DNA of 64,000 bases, taken from NCBI GenBank assembly GCA_033961575.1, contig CM066727.1:2504001-2568000 (forward strand), given 5' to 3'. Shown here in pieces: positions 60,161-64,000 of the stretch. The DNA is from Aselliscus stoliczkanus. Taxonomy: Eukaryota > Chordata > Mammalia > Chiroptera > Hipposideridae. The notes under the pieces are model-generated. The model ran no database searches. It was not told where the DNA came from and worked only from the letters and a program-made list of their open reading frames with translations. The first letter of the stretch is position 1. Each line of letters starts with the position of its first letter. A program made the translations under genes and the position numbers.

Positions 60161-61544
60161 ATGGACAATGATAAATACATAAACAATTAGCATTGAAGTT
60201 CTATAAGTCAGATGGTAACAGTGCAGAGCAGAGGGATAAAAAATGCGAATGATTTGGGAGACCAGCTGCACATTTAAAAAGTATAGAAAGAAGCTCGTGG
60301 GGGAGGCAGGGAAGGAGGGGTTCTCCAGGGTAGTTACCGGCCACAGTGAAGCCTTTGGTTTCTGTTCCGGGTGGGGTACACATGTGAAAATACTTTTGCA
60401 AGGGAGGAATCATTGAATGCATAGCTCAGAATTTACCAAGACCATCTGAAAGGAAAGTCCTGTAACATACTATGACATGAAGAGGGTCTTGAATAGAAAG
60501 CTTCCGTTAATCAGAATCTCAAGAACACATGGGGCACCATGGGGCACCTCCATACACACCTCGGATGTGACGGGGAAGTGGCATCAGGGGACACAGGAAT
60601 CAGTCGCTAGATGCTCACAAACTGATCTTTCTATTCAAGGTGAATGACAGTTACACCCAGACCCTTTGTACTCTTTAGCCATTAAGCCTCTCACAGAAAT
60701 CGATTCACGGTGTGAAAAGAAAGGAGGTTCTTTAAGCATTAGGTGACTGGAATTCTTGTGAAGCTGAGAGTGAACTTGTCCCATCACGAGTTCACAGGAG
60801 GGTCTGTGTGTGACCACTTTCGGCTGTGGGTTTCGTGTAAAACTTAAGCCACTGCTGATCCCTCCTCTGCTGGAACATCATTCGATTACACTGGTATTGA
60901 CAAACCACGGACAGTGGGAGCTACTACGCTTCAGAGGAATTCAGGTTCATTCCAAGGGGAAGCTGACATCCAAATGTGTCACTGCATGCATTGCTAACGG
61001 CCTTCACTTCTTTATCAGTGACGTTCATTGAATATCAGCAAACATATCTAATCAGAAAGATGTGACTGGCCAGCCTTTCCTGTATCTCGGGTGACCATGT
61101 GACACATTCTGGACAGAGTGATGTGAAGAGAATTTTCCTGGAGTGTGCCAGGATCGGTTTCCCTTTTGTAATGGAAGGGAAGCCGCAGCTGTCACGCGTC
61201 TCTTCCCGCTTGTGGCCTCTTCTTTCCAGGATCCTGAATGTGATGTCTGGACTGTGTCACTGAGGAACACGTGGCCACATGAGGAGAGTGGCAGGGGAAT
61301 TGTAAGACTTCGCGGAAATGCCTGAGCTGCCATCTCTCACACCAGAAAAGCAAACCACGAGGTAAGCTACAATCCAAAATTTGTAACGGATGAGCAGGAC
61401 ATGGCTGGGTCAGATGTCATGCTCTGATCCTCGAGTTAGCAAGGGCCTTCCTTGCATGTGGAGGTTTTTTCCTTTATTAATGGGCATCACATTCACTGTA
61501 GAATATATTACCCAGGCTATTGATTTTATGTATTAAACTGATTT

Positions 61545-61700
61545 CACAGACACATCCTATCTTGTTATCACAATAAGTTTGTGAAGTAAATAGAAACATT
61601 ATTACCATCCAAATTTGATCGAAGATAAACTGTAGATTTGCTCTAGGTTACCCAGCTAATAGGTGGTCAAGTCTTGATTCAAACTTGGGCTTTATTCTTT
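61545..61700 (+). mobile_element. MIR fragment
   Basis: TGTGAAGTAAATAGAAACAT, TTACCCAGCTAATAGGTGGT and GATTCAAACTTGGGCTT follow plus-strand MIR. Confidence 0.7.
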
Positions 61701-62221
61701 TAATTTCAGGGGTGTACATATCACTTTCCCATTCGAGAGCATTCCCTCATTACGCATAGAATTTGATCCCTCTAACTGTCATTCGTACCCAAACAATGCA
61801 TCTATCAGCTAGGAGGCACCTTTGAATCTAATAAACCTCCCTACAAAGACAATCCATTAGACCATTTGACAAATAATGCACTAACAAATAATATATATTT
61901 CATTTAATTAGTATCTGTACCCACAGCTTAGTTCTGATTATCATTTGGGAAATCATTTCACTTTTTGTTCTCATACTCTATTTCAACTTATTTCATCAAT
62001 CATTTGACAAAAATAAGACTCTCAATCCATCAAAAGTATACATTATATTAATGCTTAATAATGAAATGACAGGGAGCATCCCTTTTACCAGGATTTCTAA
62101 AAAACTAATTACTGGATGATAATGCTAACTGTCCATTTAGGATTCAGTGCATATCTGCACTCTCCTGTGTTAGGTTCACTTTTAAACATAGGGGCATATT
62201 TGTTTTAAAAGATGCACATAG

Positions 62222-62340
62222 TGGGCCAGCCAAGTGGTGTGGTGGTTAAGAGCTGGCTTGGGATGCCAGCGGCCCTGGTTCGGATCCCACATATGAAGGC
62301 CAGTGACACTGCCCTTAAAAAAACACAAAAAAAACAACAA
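62222..62340 (+). mobile_element. Short SINE (family B head only)
   Basis: Starts GGGCCAGCCAAGTGGTGT, keeps the B box GGTTCGGATCC and CCAGTGACACTGCCCTT, then an A-rich tail with C interruptions. Target-site duplication unclear. Confidence 0.9.
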
Positions 62341-63710
62341 CATGGAAATAGCATGATAGGTTCTGTGGCTTCTGGATAAAATAACAATAAAAAAAAAATT
62401 GATACCCTAGAATTATTTGGAAAAACAGAGTTTTTCTATACCCAAGTATAATGAGTAGTTTTATAAATGCATTCCCCAAGATGGAAAGACAAAACTCATC
62501 TAAACTGTAAAGCTTAGCAAAATTGGTCTGCACTGAAAACAATGGCCTGCAGTTGAGGAGTTAGGGAAAGCAAGGCAATGACACAGGTGTGACTAGCACT
62601 GGAGTCTGAAGACCTCTGCAGTGATCCCTGAGTGCAATTAGCATACTACTTCATCAGCTTAAGTGAAAGGCATAATTCATTAAACTGAAAGGAAGGTAAG
62701 CTACTGGGCAGGGATAATCGCTGTAAAATTAATGTGTTTTTATAGGCAGTGGGCTCCCTGAGAATAGCACAGTTTTGAATAACACTCCATAGTATTGGCA
62801 TTCACTCTATAATAAAAGGAAATAATAAACGGACAAGAGTGAAAAATTAATCTTTCAATACAGAATTCACTTAAGGCTCTTATTTGAATAACTCCTGAAG
62901 ACAAAAGTGACATCCAGAAATCATGCAGAGCATGTATTTATGTAAAACGATACTCCTGCAAAGAACCATCTCCTTCATGCAGAGACTATGAGGCTTTGGA
63001 GACTGATAATGGATACCGACCTACATATTCAATTGTACATCACGAAGGGCATACATGGAGTTCCAAACCCTGAGGAACTGCGCCCATTACGCTGTATGGA
63101 GTCACGTCCAGTCTTCTCTCACGTGCATATTTGCGTACACTTGCAAACATTACTGGAATGCTTACTGTGTTAGTCTTCCTTTACTAAAAAGTAGTGCAGG
63201 ATAATACTCATACTTCTACATAAAATTCACAGGTATTACCTTAGTGATTTCAAAATATCATATTTGCTGGGTTTACCATAATCACCTTAACCACACATGT
63301 TACCGAACATTTATGTCGCTTACAATTCTTCATGATAGTAACAGTGATGTGATGAACACTGCTTCTGGTTTTAAATATTTTTAAGTAAGACGTTTATGTT
63401 TTTAAAAATATTTAAATATAATTTAGTTAGGGTGAATCCTAGAAGAAAGATGACATGGTTAAATTTCAAAACACCGTACTGTTGTCTGGAATAAAATGCT
63501 TAGGCGTTCCCCAAGAATTCACCCCACATACCACATCGCTAGCAACACAGAGCAGTCCTGTTTACTGCTGACCCTCCTAATTTTAAACATGAGCTGATCA
63601 ATCTGAAAGGAAATAGGCTAGCTCTGTACTTTTATTATCACCATGTGAACTGCCTGTACTTCTCTGTATTGTTAGTCCCTTAGGCTAAAGTCCTTAAAAT
63701 GCTGAATTAA
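62341..63710. other. No gene seen; unique AT-rich sequence
   Basis: No named repeat, no coding signal. Confidence 0.45.
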
Positions 63711-63714
63711 AAGA

Positions 63715-64000
63715 TATTCTGACCCAAAAAACCTGAAAACATTTATCCATAAAGATATATGTGTTCTGATGTTCATTGCAACTTTATTTACTGTGGCCAA
63801 GACATGGGAACAACCAAAGTGCCCTTTGATAGATGGTTGGATAAAGAAGATGTGGTATATATACACAATGGAATACTGCTCTGCCATAAGAAAAGGTGAA
63901 ACACTGCCATTTGTGACAACATGGATGGATCTTGAGATTATTATGCTAAGCGAAATGTCAGACAGAAAAAGTCGAGAACCATATGATTTCACTGATATGT
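63715..64000 (+). mobile_element. L1 ORF2 end/3' UTR, runs off the window
   Basis: CTGAAAACATTTATCCATAA, then CAACCAAAGTGCCCTTTGAT, GATGTGGTATATATACACAA and ACATGGATGGATCTTGAG match 27570-27830 in the other L1 copy. The 3' end lies beyond base 64000. Confidence 0.9.

Larger units (their letters stand above)
57046..62221. other. No gene seen; mostly unique sequence
   Basis: Contains MIR/L2-like pieces listed separately. Frames of up to 130 codons (57052-57385; 58900-59292) carry no recognisable domain. 57500-58000 and 58700-58900 are AT-rich. Confidence 0.4.

Overview
This window looks like non-genic DNA of a eutherian mammal. I find no open reading frame that I can defend as a host protein-coding gene and no free-standing RNA gene. 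The mammalian assignment rests on autonomous L1 LINEs (ORF1, ORF2 and 3' UTR pieces), MIR fragments, MaLR-type LTR remnants and tRNA-derived SINEs. The young-looking SINEs begin GGCCGGCC-GAGTGG and are not primate Alu or rodent B1/B2. Together with two kinds of mariner element they suggest a laurasiatherian or related lineage. I lean weakly towards a bat, but the sequence alone does not settle the order.

Layout. 1-9.1 kb: an old LTR fragment, two ~430-440 bp SINEs, a split MIR, L1 remnants, a large compound microsatellite, a 69-bp tandem duplication and a short SINE. 9.1-15.2 kb: a small CpG-dense patch, a ~270 bp GA tract, then an old L1 3' end broken by two SINEs and a G-rich array. 15.2-20.7 kb: another long SINE, an L1 3' end, a 79-bp mariner MITE and otherwise unique sequence. 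20.7-23.8 kb: one L1 insertion with a CpG-rich 5' UTR, remnants of ORF1 and of the ORF2 endonuclease, and a duplicated 3' UTR, flanked by 16-bp target-site duplications. It has lost most of its interior. 23.8-28.2 kb: AT-rich unique DNA, a ~335 bp near-perfect palindrome of unknown origin, and a 5'-truncated L1 carrying a mariner MITE. 28.2-37 kb: mostly unique, with an LTR-like remnant, a truncated SINE, a 515-bp Tigger/pogo-like element and an old L1. 37-46.4 kb: a full-length but dead mariner (1,275 bp), a MITE, a CTCF-like site, and a second mariner rearranged into a foldback element. 46.4-57 kb: old L1, MIR and LTR remnants and two SINEs. 57-64 kb: unique DNA with MIR pieces, a short SINE and an L1 that runs off the end.

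Nothing here acts as a pathway. The interest lies in how the mobile elements are built and nested: a palindromic mariner derivative, a two-branch SINE family with a T+ type tail on one branch and a CTCF-like 14-mer on the other, an internally deleted L1 with clear target-site duplications, and an unexplained long inverted repeat.
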